Source: DASQZK01 sp963809925 (GTDB lineage Bacteria > Bacteroidota > Bacteroidia > Bacteroidales > GCA-2748055). Taken from it: a DNA stretch of 64,000 bases. Position numbers and translations under genes: made by a program. The stretch spans positions 310,001 to 374,000 of the forward strand of contig CAWELH010000008.1 of NCBI GenBank assembly GCA_963809925.1, read 5' to 3'. Below the pieces are notes generated by a model. It saw only the letters and a program-made list of their open reading frames with translations, was not told where the DNA came from and did not search any database. Below are positions 36,819-46,888 of the stretch, one piece after another. Position 1 is the first letter of the stretch, and each line of letters begins with the position of its first letter.

Positions 36819-38225
36819 ATGCTCACTGTTGAAAAAATTGGCGGCACATCGATGTCAAAGTTTGATGAAGTAGTAAAAAATATCATCTTCGGAAACAGGA
36901 ACCCCGGAGACTATTACAACCGAATTTTCGTTGTTTCCGCATATAATAATGTCACAAACTGGTTGCTTGAACACAAGAAAACCGGTGAACCGGGCATTTA
37001 TTCCAAATTCGAGCAGAACAGGGATTTCAAAGCTGCGCTGGATGGATTGCTTGAAAAGCTCATTGCATTGAACCGGAAATTCGATGCCATCGGTCTCGAT
37101 AAGTTTCAAGCCGATGATTTCATCACAAGGCGGATTAATGAAGCCAGTAATTATTTAAAAAGCCTGGCTGATGTTCTGGGAACGGGTTATGTTAACCGGC
37201 AAAATATACTTCTGGCAGCCAGGGAGATCCTGTCGTCCATCGGCGAAGCTCATTCAGCATTCAATTCGGTAAACATCCTGCAAAACAATGGAATCAATGC
37301 TCTGTTCATTGACTTGTGCGGCTTTAATGACGCTGAGTACCTCACAATTGACGAGCGCATCCGGAAGGCATTCAAGGGGATCGACTTTAGCACCACAATG
37401 CCGGTTGTAACCGGGTATACGAAGGGTACTGAGGGGATTATGCGTGAATTTGACCGTGGCTACTCAGAAGTAACCTTCAGCAAGGTGGCAGTCGAAGTTC
37501 ATGCCGATGAGGCGGTGATTCATAAGGAATTTCATCTTTCATCCGCTGATCCAAACATTGTAGGAATCGAAAAATCGATCCCTGTCGGCTTCACCAACTT
37601 CAATGTAGCCGATCAGCTGGCAGATGTGGGTATGGAAGCCATCCATCCCAAGGCTTCCAAGCCGTTGGAGAAGGCTGATATAAATATCAGGGTGAAGAAC
37701 ACCTTTGAACCCGAACATCCGGGTACCCTCATCTCAAAGGATTATATCGATCAGGAGCCGAGAGTTGAAATTATTACCGGCTCCGACAAAGTAGTAGCCA
37801 TCGAGGTTCACGACCCGTTAATGGTGGGCAGTGTTGGTTTTGACCGTGGGATCATGGACATATTTGAAAAGTATAAAGTCAGCTATATATTGAAATCGAC
37901 CAATGCTAACTCCATCACACAGGTGATCTGGGAGCACGATTTTCAGGAAAGTATGATCACAGAACTTAAATCACGCTATCAGAAAGTCACTGTTGAGCCC
38001 TGTTCACTTGTCTGCGCACTTGGAACAAATGTCACACGCCCCGGTGTCATTGCAAAGGCTACTACCGCCCTGGCGGAACGATGTATTAACATTTCTGCGC
38101 TTTCTCAATCACTTATGCAGGTAAATATTCAGTTTGTCATTCCGCGGGAAAGTTATCGTGACGCGGTCATCGCACTGAATGATGCACTCTGTTACAGGGG
38201 TGGGAAGGTAAAATATGCCGGGTGA
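36819..38225 (+). CDS. Aspartate kinase of the ectoine-type (Ask_Ect-like)
   Basis: 468 residues. The N-terminus VEKIGGTSMSKFDEV, then VVSAYNNVTNWLLEHKKTGEPG, GEAHSAFNSV, VVTGYTKGTEGIMREFDRGYSE, HKEFHLSSADPN and GMEAIHPKA match the aspartokinase that accompanies ectABC in ectoine producers rather than LysC/ThrA. A C-terminal ACT-domain pair is present (about 330-468). It phosphorylates aspartate to feed aspartate semialdehyde. The start at 36819 is preferred; an upstream in-frame TTG lies inside the promoter. No ectABC or other aspartate-pathway gene is adjacent, and a second, LysC-type kinase is encoded at 62.1-63.4 kb. Confidence 0.9.
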   Translation: MLTVEKIGGTSMSKFDEVVKNIIFGNRNPGDYYNRIFVVSAYNNVTNWLLEHKKTGEPGIYSKFEQNRDFKAALDGLLEKLIALNRKFDAIGLDKFQADDFITRRINEASNYLKSLADVLGTGYVNRQNILLAAREILSSIGEAHSAFNSVNILQNNGINALFIDLCGFNDAEYLTIDERIRKAFKGIDFSTTMPVVTGYTKGTEGIMREFDRGYSEVTFSKVAVEVHADEAVIHKEFHLSSADPNIVGIEKSIPVGFTNFNVADQLADVGMEAIHPKASKPLEKADINIRVKNTFEPEHPGTLISKDYIDQEPRVEIITGSDKVVAIEVHDPLMVGSVGFDRGIMDIFEKYKVSYILKSTNANSITQVIWEHDFQESMITELKSRYQKVTVEPCSLVCALGTNVTRPGVIAKATTALAERCINISALSQSLMQVNIQFVIPRESYRDAVIALNDALCYRGGKVKYAG

Positions 38226-38433
38226 TCCAAGTATCAGGAATGCAGACAGGTTAAATTAAAGCCCTATCAGGCTGGGGGGATGCTGCTTTCCTGAAGATAC
38301 CCCCGGAAACAGAATCAGTCTAAGAATAATCAGCTGACTATAATCCCTGTTTTTTTACCTCATATCATTTTCTGTCTCCTTGTTTTATTATATTAGTCCG
38401 GGCATTCCTATCGGAACCGGTAAATTTCTTGCA

Positions 38434-38451
38434 CGTGGAAAAAATTCCACG
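38434..38451 (+). repeat. Inverted repeat upstream of the ECF sigma gene
   Basis: CGTGGAA-AAAA-TTCCACG, a perfect 7-bp inverted repeat 28 bp before the sigma factor start. It could be an operator or a small hairpin in the leader. Confidence 0.45.
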
Positions 38452-38479
38452 GTAACCAATTATTACAAAGCTCCAAGCC

Positions 38480-39010
38480 TTGAAAAAAGGGAAATTCAAT
38501 ACGATTCGGCTCACGGACGGGAACAGCTTTGAAGAACTTTACAACAGCTGTTTTACGAAGCTGTCACGTTTTTGCATCAAACTGGTGGGAAAAGCTGAGA
38601 TTGCCGAGGAAATCGTACAGGATCAGTTCATCCGGATCTGGGAAGACAGAAATAAACTGGAAATCACCTGGTCAATAGAAAGTTACCTGTTTACAGCAGT
38701 AAAAAATGCTTCTTTAAACTACCTCAAGTCGGTATACTCCAGGGATACAGTTTTTGGTCATGAACCGGATATCAGGTCCGTTACCCAGGAAAACGAGCTG
38801 GAATTTCATGAACTCTCGGAGCTTATCGACCATTCCATAGACAACCTGCCCGAAAAAACCGCTATTATCTTTCGCATGAGCAGGTTCGGGGAACAGACCA
38901 ATAAGGAAATTGCTGCCGAACTGTCCGTACCTCTCAAAACCGTTGAGTATCATATCACTTCTGCCCTCAAAAACCTGCGCAAAGACGTGGATGTCTATTT
39001 GAAAAGTTAA
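38480..39010 (+). CDS. ECF-type RNA polymerase sigma factor
   Basis: 176 residues with region 2 (about 25-90, IAEEIVQDQFIRIWE) and region 4 (about 120-172, FGEQTNKEIAAELSVPLKTVEYH) and no ATG in the 5' part: TTG at 38480 is the only reasonable start. It is of the Bacteroidota family that works with a FecR-type anti-sigma factor and a SusC receptor. It probably drives the receptor operon downstream; the FecR gene starts 256 bp later. Confidence 0.9.
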   Translation: MKKGKFNTIRLTDGNSFEELYNSCFTKLSRFCIKLVGKAEIAEEIVQDQFIRIWEDRNKLEITWSIESYLFTAVKNASLNYLKSVYSRDTVFGHEPDIRSVTQENELEFHELSELIDHSIDNLPEKTAIIFRMSRFGEQTNKEIAAELSVPLKTVEYHITSALKNLRKDVDVYLKS

Positions 39011-39266
39011 TTCTTCCGATGAAGGTGCCAGGTACCATCTCATTTAAAAATAAACTTCTCTGAAACATTAAAAAATATAATTTTCGTAACTGTAGAAGAC
39101 AAACTTTTAGGTCGAATTCTGACAGGGAAAAGGAACTCTCTCGCCTCTCTGAGTCTTCTTTTAAGTAAATAAAACCGAAAAAAATTTACTTCCTTTTCAG
39201 GGTAAATGACCCTCATTTTGTCATAAACGTAAGGACCGGAAATAAATCAAACTAAAATTTAAAGTT

Positions 39267-40265
39267 ATGGATCCGGGTATTTTTACAAAATACTTCAACG
39301 GCAACATGAGCCGGAAAGAAAGAGAAAAATTTGAATCCCTTCTTGATCAAACGCCTGAACTAAGGGCAGAATTAGAAGATTTCAGGCAATTGTGGGAAGT
39401 CACGCGTGAATATAAATCGAAGTACCATCCTGACCCCCTCGCAACCTGGAACACAATACGGAAGCATACTCTTGACCGCGAAGGACCCCCCCTGCATACC
39501 CGTTTCAGCCTGCCGGCATTTATACGCATTGCAGCAGGGATTGCTTTGATCATTGCCTTAGGGATCAGCTTTTACCTTGTAAATCCTTCCGGGGTGTTTA
39601 TAAAATACACACAAATATACCAGGCCACCGACAGTATTCTGAAAGTTGTATTGCCAGATAATTCAGTTGTATGGCTGAATAAAAACTCTACGCTGTATAG
39701 TCCGTTGGCATTTACCAATAATTACCGGAAGGTCAAACTCCTGGGAGAGGGATTCTTTCAAATCGCACACGATACAAAACATCCCTTCATCGTGAAAGGG
39801 AAAACAGCCAGCGTTGAAGATCTGGGTACCTCTTTCAACCTGAAAATAACCGACCGTCCCGAAGATTTGAAAGTGGTGGTGACCACGGGTAAGGTCAGGT
39901 TCCGTACCCGCGGCCAAATTAGTATGCAGCGCTGGATCCTCAATCCCGGTGATAAAATATGCTTTAACAAATCAACAGGTTCCCTTGAAGAGAGCAGGGT
40001 AGGTGATAAAAACTACCTGGCATGGAAGGATGGCTGGTTCCGGTTCAGTAATACACCTGTTGGACAGGTATTCAGTCAACTCACAGAATTTTACGGGGCA
40101 GATTTCCGATTAGAAGAAGGCATACCTGAGGGGCTGACCCTTTCCGGCAATTTCCGGACAGACTCACTCAGTAAAATACTGGAGGTCATTGAACTGTCAC
40201 TCGACCTGAAAATTTCCCTGACGCCAGGGAAAAAATACATTGTTCAATCTACCAATCCTGACTAA
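39267..40265 (+). CDS. FecR-family anti-sigma factor
   Basis: 332 residues: a cytoplasmic N-terminal segment (about 1-85) that would bind the sigma factor, one membrane helix (IRIAAGIALIIALGISFYLV, about 86-106) and the periplasmic FecR domain (about 115-210, DNSVVWLNKNSTLYSP), then a C-terminal STN-like secretin domain (DUF4974, about 255-325). In such systems the SusC receptor bound to substrate signals through its STN domain to FecR, releasing sigma. It precedes the SusC gene by 13 bp. Confidence 0.92.
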   Translation: MDPGIFTKYFNGNMSRKEREKFESLLDQTPELRAELEDFRQLWEVTREYKSKYHPDPLATWNTIRKHTLDREGPPLHTRFSLPAFIRIAAGIALIIALGISFYLVNPSGVFIKYTQIYQATDSILKVVLPDNSVVWLNKNSTLYSPLAFTNNYRKVKLLGEGFFQIAHDTKHPFIVKGKTASVEDLGTSFNLKITDRPEDLKVVVTTGKVRFRTRGQISMQRWILNPGDKICFNKSTGSLEESRVGDKNYLAWKDGWFRFSNTPVGQVFSQLTEFYGADFRLEEGIPEGLTLSGNFRTDSLSKILEVIELSLDLKISLTPGKKYIVQSTNPD

Positions 40266-40278
40266 TCCCCCGGAATTT

Positions 40279-43200
40279 ATGAAAAGACTTTACCTTCTGA
40301 TTTTTTTGATTTTTACAGGATTTTTTCACTGCTTTCCACAAAGGGCAGAAAACGCTGAGGATATCATCATCAACCTGAACGAAAAGGATCTGACAGCCAG
40401 GGATATACTCAAAGCTCTCAACGAAACGCAGGGGATAAGTATCGTATATAATGCATCCGGTCAATACCTGGATCAAATCATACAACTTGACAAAAAGCAA
40501 CAAAGCCTGAAAAAGATTCTCGACCAGGTATGTCATCAGATCCCCTATTCCTATTCATTTCACGAGAATTATATCATCCTTAAAATGAACCAAATGGAAA
40601 AATCCTGTCTTCTCTCGGGCAGGGTTTTTGAAAAGTCCACCGGAAAACCGGTAATTTCCGCCAACCTTTTTATTACAGAGTTAAATAAAGGGAATGTATC
40701 CGATATTGACGGTAGATTCAGCTTTGAACTGAAACCCGGAATATATACCTTGAATTGTACCTATATTGGTTATAAAAGCGTCATGGAAGAAATCAGGCTA
40801 TTCAAGAATATACACCACGATATTTATCTGGAAGAACTGCCTCAGGAAATCTCGGAAGTTAAGATCATATCAAGAAAAGCCGGTGACGAAAAAAATATTG
40901 AGAGTGGCAGAAATATTGAAACGTTATCGGAAAATGATCTTAAATACTTTAATGCCAATATTGCAGCAAATGTTTTCCAGGGAAGGATTAACGGGCTTTG
41001 GGCCTCTAATATGTCTGGAGCTCCGGGTGAACATGTAAAGATTCAGATCCGTGGCATCAATTCCCTGTTTGCCTCCACAGATCCGCTTTTTGTAATCGAC
41101 GGACTTCCTGTTCCGAATGTTAACCTCAGCAGTCTTGGTATTGCAGACCTCAACGTAAGGGATATAGAAAAAATCCAGGTTTACAAAGATGCTGCTTCAA
41201 CTGCGTACTATGGCTACCAGGGTGCTAACGGGGTAATCCTCATCGATACCAAAAAAGGTGGCAAAAAGCAGGTCAATTTCGGTACCCGGCAAGGTATACA
41301 ATACATGAATAAACGATATGATCTCATGAATAGCAGGGATTTTCTGAACACTTTTAAACTTACCGACACTTTGTTCTATTCCAATGATATAAAATTCTAT
41401 AAAGAGTATACGGGCTTTTATAAATACTATAATGAGTTGAACCAGCCGGTGGTTGTAAATGTCGACACCCAACGGTATGTCTATCCGCTTTACAATGATG
41501 CCCTGTCATCGCAGGATTACCAGGATAAACTCTTCACCCCTGGCCATGTTAGCGAATACTACCTTAACGGAAGCGGGAATGTCAAAGGGTTTAACTACTA
41601 TATATCCGGCGACTTTTTTGATCACCGCGGGATCGTGAGAAACACGGCTTACCGTCGGTATACCTTAACCTCTAACCTGGGGAAAAAATTCAAAAACGGC
41701 CTGAAAATGGAATTATCATACCGGGGAAGCAAACAGGAGAATCACAACAACATGGATAATTACATGGGAAATAATAACATCCTTAAAGTCATCAATATAG
41801 AACCAGAATATGAAAGCCTGGATCCGTTCTACCGCCAGCTTTACAGGTCCTACCTCCCCTCGGGGACAGAAGATAATCCCGTGAATATGGACATGTATAA
41901 AATAAATGAGATGTATCCCTCTTACCAATCATCCGTTCCCATGCTGTACATTGGTAACCTGGAGAATCCCCTTGATTTATTCAGCCGTGATAGTCAACGG
42001 CATAATCTTATCATAAATAACCTGAGTGGAAGACTGAATTATGAGATCTTCCCGGGACTTGAACTTGAAGCACTGGCGTCATTATCCTCCAGGAAAAACA
42101 CATTTACAAGTAACCTGTTCAAAATAGCAGGGGATGCATCTTCCGAACAAGCCCTCTACCTTGCATCCAAGGAAAATTATATGATCATGAATCAAAGCTT
42201 AAGCCTGGGATATAGCAGATCGGCAGGAAAGCATTCTTTTCATATTGCCGGGACCTACAGGAACTATATGGATTATGCAGGCTGGGATGTTGATTCATCC
42301 ATGAATGTTAGCCTGGATGCCATCGATAAAACCACCAGCGGCTACATCAAAGGCTCCAATGCAGTATATGGACCGAAGGGTGATATCCTGAGAAATATCC
42401 GTTCTCTGATCGGTCATTTCAGGTATATCTACAATGAAAAATACAGCCTGTCATTTTTTCTTAATATTGACCATCTTGAGGAAGGAGATAATATTAAAAT
42501 CAATAATGTTTTTCCTTCCGTTGCCTTTAACTGGAACGTATTAAAAGAATTGGGCAAATCCCGGCCGGGATGGCTTAGCAGTTTTGACATCTTTACTAAC
42601 AGGGGAATGGCAGGAAACTATCCCTTGAACGGACTATCCAACGATATCTTCTCCGACGTAACCGCCGATCTCAAAAAAATAAAAGCAGAAGGCAAGTATA
42701 TCTCGAATCTGGCCAACCATTTTCTTCAACCTGAAAAACTCACTGAAACCAATATCGGAACGAAGATTTCATTCTTCAATCAGAAGATCAGTCTTTCTGT
42801 AGATTATTTCCTGAAAAATAACCGGAACCTGGTTGTGCAAAGAGATATACCCTATTATTATGGCGGAGGAAAATTCATGTATAATATTGGGTCTATGAAA
42901 AACCAGGGCATCGAATTATCCGCAGAGCTAAGTCTTTTCAACTTCAGCGGGATTTCATGGACCTCCAGATTGGGGTATTCAAAAGATAACCAGGTTGTTA
43001 CAAAGATCAACGATTCGTATGATACATTAGCCTTCCAAAATGATAATATTCTCATTCCGGATTTTGATGTAATTGTAAATAGTCCTCCCGGTGTAATTAA
43101 AGGCTACAAATGCGCCGGGAAATGGCAGGAAACAGATGCTTCCGGAGAAAATCAATACCTTGAAAGTTATGGCCTGAGATATCTGAACGCCGACAGCAGT

Positions 43201-43704
43201 GATAACCTCCTTACTGAGAATGATAAAGTTGTCCTGGGAAAATCCATCCCCGATTTCAGCCTTTTCTGGAATAACAGTTTTACATTTAAAAGTTTCCATG
43301 TTGATTTCCTGTGGTATGCAGTAATTGGCGTAAATAAATTCAATGCCACCAGGGCCTCCACCTTCTATACGGGAAGAAATGCCGGCATAGGAGCTTTTGT
43401 AGCAGACACCCTTAATCCCCATATGGATCAGATCTTTTATGAGTCATCCTATTTTGTTGAGGATGCAAGCTTCATACGCTTAAAAAATATCAGTTTCACC
43501 TATTCCCCGCAGCAGCCTGTATTCAGAATAATGAAAGCTTCTTTTTCTTTGAGTTTTGAAAACCTGATCACCTTCACCAGATACAAAGGCTACGATCCGG
43601 AAGCATCAATCTATACAGATAATAATTTTTCAGATTATGCCGTGGATTTCGGTGCATATCCGTCCCCGCAAAGCATTTACTTCAGTATTGATCTTACATT
43701 TTAA
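40279..43704 (+). CDS. SusC/RagA-family TonB-dependent receptor with N-terminal STN domain
   Basis: 1141 residues from the ATG at 40279. Order: signal peptide (1-22), STN domain (about 28-95, IIINLNEKDLTARDILKAL) for signalling to FecR, CarboxypepD_reg beta-sandwich (about 105-185), plug (about 215-330, with IQIRGINSLFASTDPLFVIDG) and a large barrel with a C-terminal aromatic strand (YFSIDLTF). It imports a substrate through the outer membrane, driven by TonB. SusD follows directly: its ATG comes immediately after the SusC stop, so the two are translationally coupled. Substrate unknown. Confidence 0.95.
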   Translation: MKRLYLLIFLIFTGFFHCFPQRAENAEDIIINLNEKDLTARDILKALNETQGISIVYNASGQYLDQIIQLDKKQQSLKKILDQVCHQIPYSYSFHENYIILKMNQMEKSCLLSGRVFEKSTGKPVISANLFITELNKGNVSDIDGRFSFELKPGIYTLNCTYIGYKSVMEEIRLFKNIHHDIYLEELPQEISEVKIISRKAGDEKNIESGRNIETLSENDLKYFNANIAANVFQGRINGLWASNMSGAPGEHVKIQIRGINSLFASTDPLFVIDGLPVPNVNLSSLGIADLNVRDIEKIQVYKDAASTAYYGYQGANGVILIDTKKGGKKQVNFGTRQGIQYMNKRYDLMNSRDFLNTFKLTDTLFYSNDIKFYKEYTGFYKYYNELNQPVVVNVDTQRYVYPLYNDALSSQDYQDKLFTPGHVSEYYLNGSGNVKGFNYYISGDFFDHRGIVRNTAYRRYTLTSNLGKKFKNGLKMELSYRGSKQENHNNMDNYMGNNNILKVINIEPEYESLDPFYRQLYRSYLPSGTEDNPVNMDMYKINEMYPSYQSSVPMLYIGNLENPLDLFSRDSQRHNLIINNLSGRLNYEIFPGLELEALASLSSRKNTFTSNLFKIAGDASSEQALYLASKENYMIMNQSLSLGYSRSAGKHSFHIAGTYRNYMDYAGWDVDSSMNVSLDAIDKTTSGYIKGSNAVYGPKGDILRNIRSLIGHFRYIYNEKYSLSFFLNIDHLEEGDNIKINNVFPSVAFNWNVLKELGKSRPGWLSSFDIFTNRGMAGNYPLNGLSNDIFSDVTADLKKIKAEGKYISNLANHFLQPEKLTETNIGTKISFFNQKISLSVDYFLKNNRNLVVQRDIPYYYGGGKFMYNIGSMKNQGIELSAELSLFNFSGISWTSRLGYSKDNQVVTKINDSYDTLAFQNDNILIPDFDVIVNSPPGVIKGYKCAGKWQETDASGENQYLESYGLRYLNADSSDNLLTENDKVVLGKSIPDFSLFWNNSFTFKSFHVDFLWYAVIGVNKFNATRASTFYTGRNAGIGAFVADTLNPHMDQIFYESSYFVEDASFIRLKNISFTYSPQQPVFRIMKASFSLSFENLITFTRYKGYDPEASIYTDNNFSDYAVDFGAYPSPQSIYFSIDLTF

Positions 43705-45309
43705 ATGAAGAAGATGAAATTACAAGTATCCGGAAATAACCATCGATTGACAGGGTTTGCCTTGCTAATTATCCTCAGTTTACTTTTTTCTGTTTCCTGT
43801 GATAAATTCCTTCCTGAGTATGAAAATAATCTTGAACTTATTGATACACCGGAAGACTGTATCCTGACCCTTACGGGTGCATGGACCAAGATCACGGGTG
43901 CAATGCATTACCATAATATCCTGACGGTGAAAAGTGAAGATATAAACCTGATACAGGCTTATTCTGAGTGTTACCAGAATAATGTGTTAAACGTGAATGT
44001 TGCCGATGAATTTTACAGGGGTATGTACACAGGGATCATCATGTGTAACAGAATCTTTTATGACATAGAGAACTACGATATTTCGTCCAACCTGGAACAA
44101 TACCTGGGGGAGGCTTATTTTATACGGGCATATGCCTATTTCAAGCTGGTAAGGATTTTCGGCCGGATCCCCCTTGTCACCGATATTGATGTGAACTATG
44201 AAATCCCGCTTGCCTCCTTTGAGGAAATCTATGGACTGATCACCGATGATCTGCAAAAAGCCATTGATTATCTTCCGGAAAACCGGGTAATGTCACGTAT
44301 TCCATATGTTACGCCACACCGGGGAACGGCCAAAGTTTTGCTTGCAGAAGTATACCTGACCATGGCCGGTTACCCACTGGCAGATGAATCAAAATATGAC
44401 CTGGCAGCAGAAACAGCAAAGGATGTTATTGAGAATGCAGATTTCTACGGCTTCGGTCTTGCTGAGGATTTTGCCGAATTGTGGTCTTGGGACAGCCATG
44501 AAAATCCGGAAAGCATACTGCTCTACTATACCGAACCTCAAAAATCAGATGCATTGTTCACGTATATAAGTGAAGACTGGTGGAGTATAAAACCAACAAC
44601 CGAAATGACCTATTACAAAAATTTTCCGGTTAGCTACCGTAAGGAAGTGAGCCTGGTGACACGTTATCCAATGCAATTTAGATACACCATTGACAGTACG
44701 ATTTATTACCAGAATCAAATGATTAAAATTGATCCGGACAATCCCTGTATGCTATACTCTAAATGTTTTGGAAAGAAACAGACATTCAATTTCGAAACCA
44801 ACCTGATCAGGAGTGATTTAGATTACGTTCCTTTATACCGCTGGCCGTACCGCGATAAATTTTGGGAGGGGAAGGCTGAACCTGGCGCCATATTTTCGAC
44901 GTATTACCATCTTTTTCGATATGCCCAGACGCTTCTGACGTATGCCGAAGCTAAAGCCCGTTCAGGACAAGCCGACGATCTGGCCTATGAAGCCCTGAAC
45001 AGGGTGCGAAGAAGAGCTAATAAAATGGATCCGGAAGCCCCTTCAGATTACGACATAATACCGGGAAGCCTCGACAGTAAGGCTTTTGCAGATACAGTTG
45101 TCAAAGAAAGATCCTGGGAACTTTGCCATGAATTCGAAGGCAGGTGGTTCGATATCATCCGGCTGGATCTCCTTGACCAGGTGACATCTGAACGAGATCC
45201 TGACGACCCTGAATATGCCGGGATTGAGGAATTGTACCAGGGGAATAAATATTTCCTTCCCCTTTCCGATGAAGATCTTATCCTGAATCCCAATTTGAAT
45301 AGTAAATAG
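43705..45309 (+). CDS. SusD/RagB-family outer-membrane lipoprotein
   Basis: 534 residues with a lipoprotein signal (LLIILSLLFSVSC, Cys about 33). The SusD-like N-terminal domain and the C-terminal RagB/SusD domain with TPR-like helices are visible (YLGEAYFIRAYAYFKLV, RRRANKMDPEAP, ERSWELCHEFEGRWFDIIRL). SusD-type proteins form a lid on the SusC barrel and capture the substrate. The start abuts the SusC stop. Confidence 0.94.
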   Translation: MKKMKLQVSGNNHRLTGFALLIILSLLFSVSCDKFLPEYENNLELIDTPEDCILTLTGAWTKITGAMHYHNILTVKSEDINLIQAYSECYQNNVLNVNVADEFYRGMYTGIIMCNRIFYDIENYDISSNLEQYLGEAYFIRAYAYFKLVRIFGRIPLVTDIDVNYEIPLASFEEIYGLITDDLQKAIDYLPENRVMSRIPYVTPHRGTAKVLLAEVYLTMAGYPLADESKYDLAAETAKDVIENADFYGFGLAEDFAELWSWDSHENPESILLYYTEPQKSDALFTYISEDWWSIKPTTEMTYYKNFPVSYRKEVSLVTRYPMQFRYTIDSTIYYQNQMIKIDPDNPCMLYSKCFGKKQTFNFETNLIRSDLDYVPLYRWPYRDKFWEGKAEPGAIFSTYYHLFRYAQTLLTYAEAKARSGQADDLAYEALNRVRRRANKMDPEAPSDYDIIPGSLDSKAFADTVVKERSWELCHEFEGRWFDIIRLDLLDQVTSERDPDDPEYAGIEELYQGNKYFLPLSDEDLILNPNLNSK

Positions 45310-45335
45310 AAAAATAACCCGAAGAAACGAAAAAG

Positions 45336-46835
45336 ATGCAGAAATTAAAGTGGATATACAGTCTCATATTTCTTCTCCCATTTTTGATACCACAGCCTTC
45401 AGCAGGCCAGCAGTTTACCAGATTATCTATCCCGGAGATGACCGGCCATCCTGAATTTCAGACCGGGATAACCATCCTCATGAAAAACTCCCCAATATCC
45501 AACGATGTAAATCCGGATATTTCTGAAAATACGTACCTGGATGATGTATTGTCCCGTCAGGAAGACTTTCGTCCTGATTCGGTTATTACCTGGCAGTATC
45601 TTACACCACAAGATTCGGTAAGGGGTGATATAAAAACGATCCGGTATACTTCATCAGGCCTGGAGAGTGAAATAGAACAGGATACCCTATTTTATATTTA
45701 CAATAATGACGGGCAAAGGTATTATCTGTCAAACAGCCTGAAGTATACGTATAACGAACAGGATCAGCCGGTAGAATGTATCTATTTACAATATGGAACC
45801 AATGAGACGGTCTATAACTGGGACTATAATGATGCCAACCTTTTGGAAAAGTATAGTATGTCATCGGGAATGGATGAACGCAACGAATACCGCGATTACT
45901 ATTCTGACGGAAATCTGAGAAAAGAAGAAATCGATACAAAACACTGTCAAAACTATGACTTTACTAGTAAAATCTGCTCATCATGGAAAAATCAAAAGGC
46001 TGTAATTACTTTTTATAATGAGGCCGGCTTGCCGGATTCAGGTTTGATCGTAACGACCGATACTACTCACGTGACCTATGAACATGAGGTCAACGGGGAA
46101 GAAAAATTAACCTACCTGAAAGAGACCGACATACTGGGCAGACAATCAACTATCAAAACTTATAGTATTAGAGATACATTGAAAAATGGTAAAATACTAG
46201 ATTACACACATGAAACTTTCAATCTATCTGTTCGTACATTTTTCTATTCAACCAAACAGATCACAGATTATGATGATAGCGGAAACCGTTTATCAGGAGC
46301 TTTTTACGAGTGGGACATGAAGAAGGAAAAGTTGACCCTGATAGTGACTGACAGCCTTACTTATGACAAGAACGGAATCTTAACCTCTGTTTATTCAAGG
46401 GCCTGGGCCAATGAGTATTCCGGCAGTGATCATCTCCGAAAATTTGAGTATGACAGCAATGGTAAACTTATTATCTACTCCCAGTATAACCGAGGATTTC
46501 TGGATAGGTGGTCCCCGTACCAGAGACAGTTTTATTACCAATCATCAGGCCCGGTGAACGTTCCGGAATCCCATTTCCCGAACCTTTCCATTTTCCCCAA
46601 TCCTGCCAGTGATCTTATGCATATTAAATTTACGGGGAACGAAGCTGGATACACAAGGTATCATATCTGCGATTTAAAAGGAAGGATATTGAAATCTTCA
46701 AAAATTTCCGGGAATATCACAACAGATATCGATATTTCAGACCTGAAAGACGGAATTTATATTCTTTACCTTTTTGAAACCGGACAAAATAGCTCAGTAC
46801 AGGGTATTAAGTTCCTGAAAACACGCAAATTCTGA
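45336..46835 (+). CDS. Secreted YD-repeat-like protein with T9SS sorting domain
   Basis: 499 residues: a signal peptide (1-24), a beta-rich middle with recurring Tyr/Asp-rich strands such as YTYNEQDQPVE and YNWDYNDANLLEKY, similar to the short YD repeats of RHS-type sheets, and a C-terminal type IX sorting domain (SIFPNPASDLMHIKF, about 420-499). It lies 26 bp after susD and is probably in the same operon. I cannot assign an enzyme activity. It could be the surface component that meets the imported substrate. Confidence 0.75.
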   Translation: MQKLKWIYSLIFLLPFLIPQPSAGQQFTRLSIPEMTGHPEFQTGITILMKNSPISNDVNPDISENTYLDDVLSRQEDFRPDSVITWQYLTPQDSVRGDIKTIRYTSSGLESEIEQDTLFYIYNNDGQRYYLSNSLKYTYNEQDQPVECIYLQYGTNETVYNWDYNDANLLEKYSMSSGMDERNEYRDYYSDGNLRKEEIDTKHCQNYDFTSKICSSWKNQKAVITFYNEAGLPDSGLIVTTDTTHVTYEHEVNGEEKLTYLKETDILGRQSTIKTYSIRDTLKNGKILDYTHETFNLSVRTFFYSTKQITDYDDSGNRLSGAFYEWDMKKEKLTLIVTDSLTYDKNGILTSVYSRAWANEYSGSDHLRKFEYDSNGKLIIYSQYNRGFLDRWSPYQRQFYYQSSGPVNVPESHFPNLSIFPNPASDLMHIKFTGNEAGYTRYHICDLKGRILKSSKISGNITTDIDISDLKDGIYILYLFETGQNSSVQGIKFLKTRKF

Positions 46836-46888
46836 ACGGAGAAATCAAGTAAACAAATGATAGACTGTTGCTGCAGGTGAACCGGATA

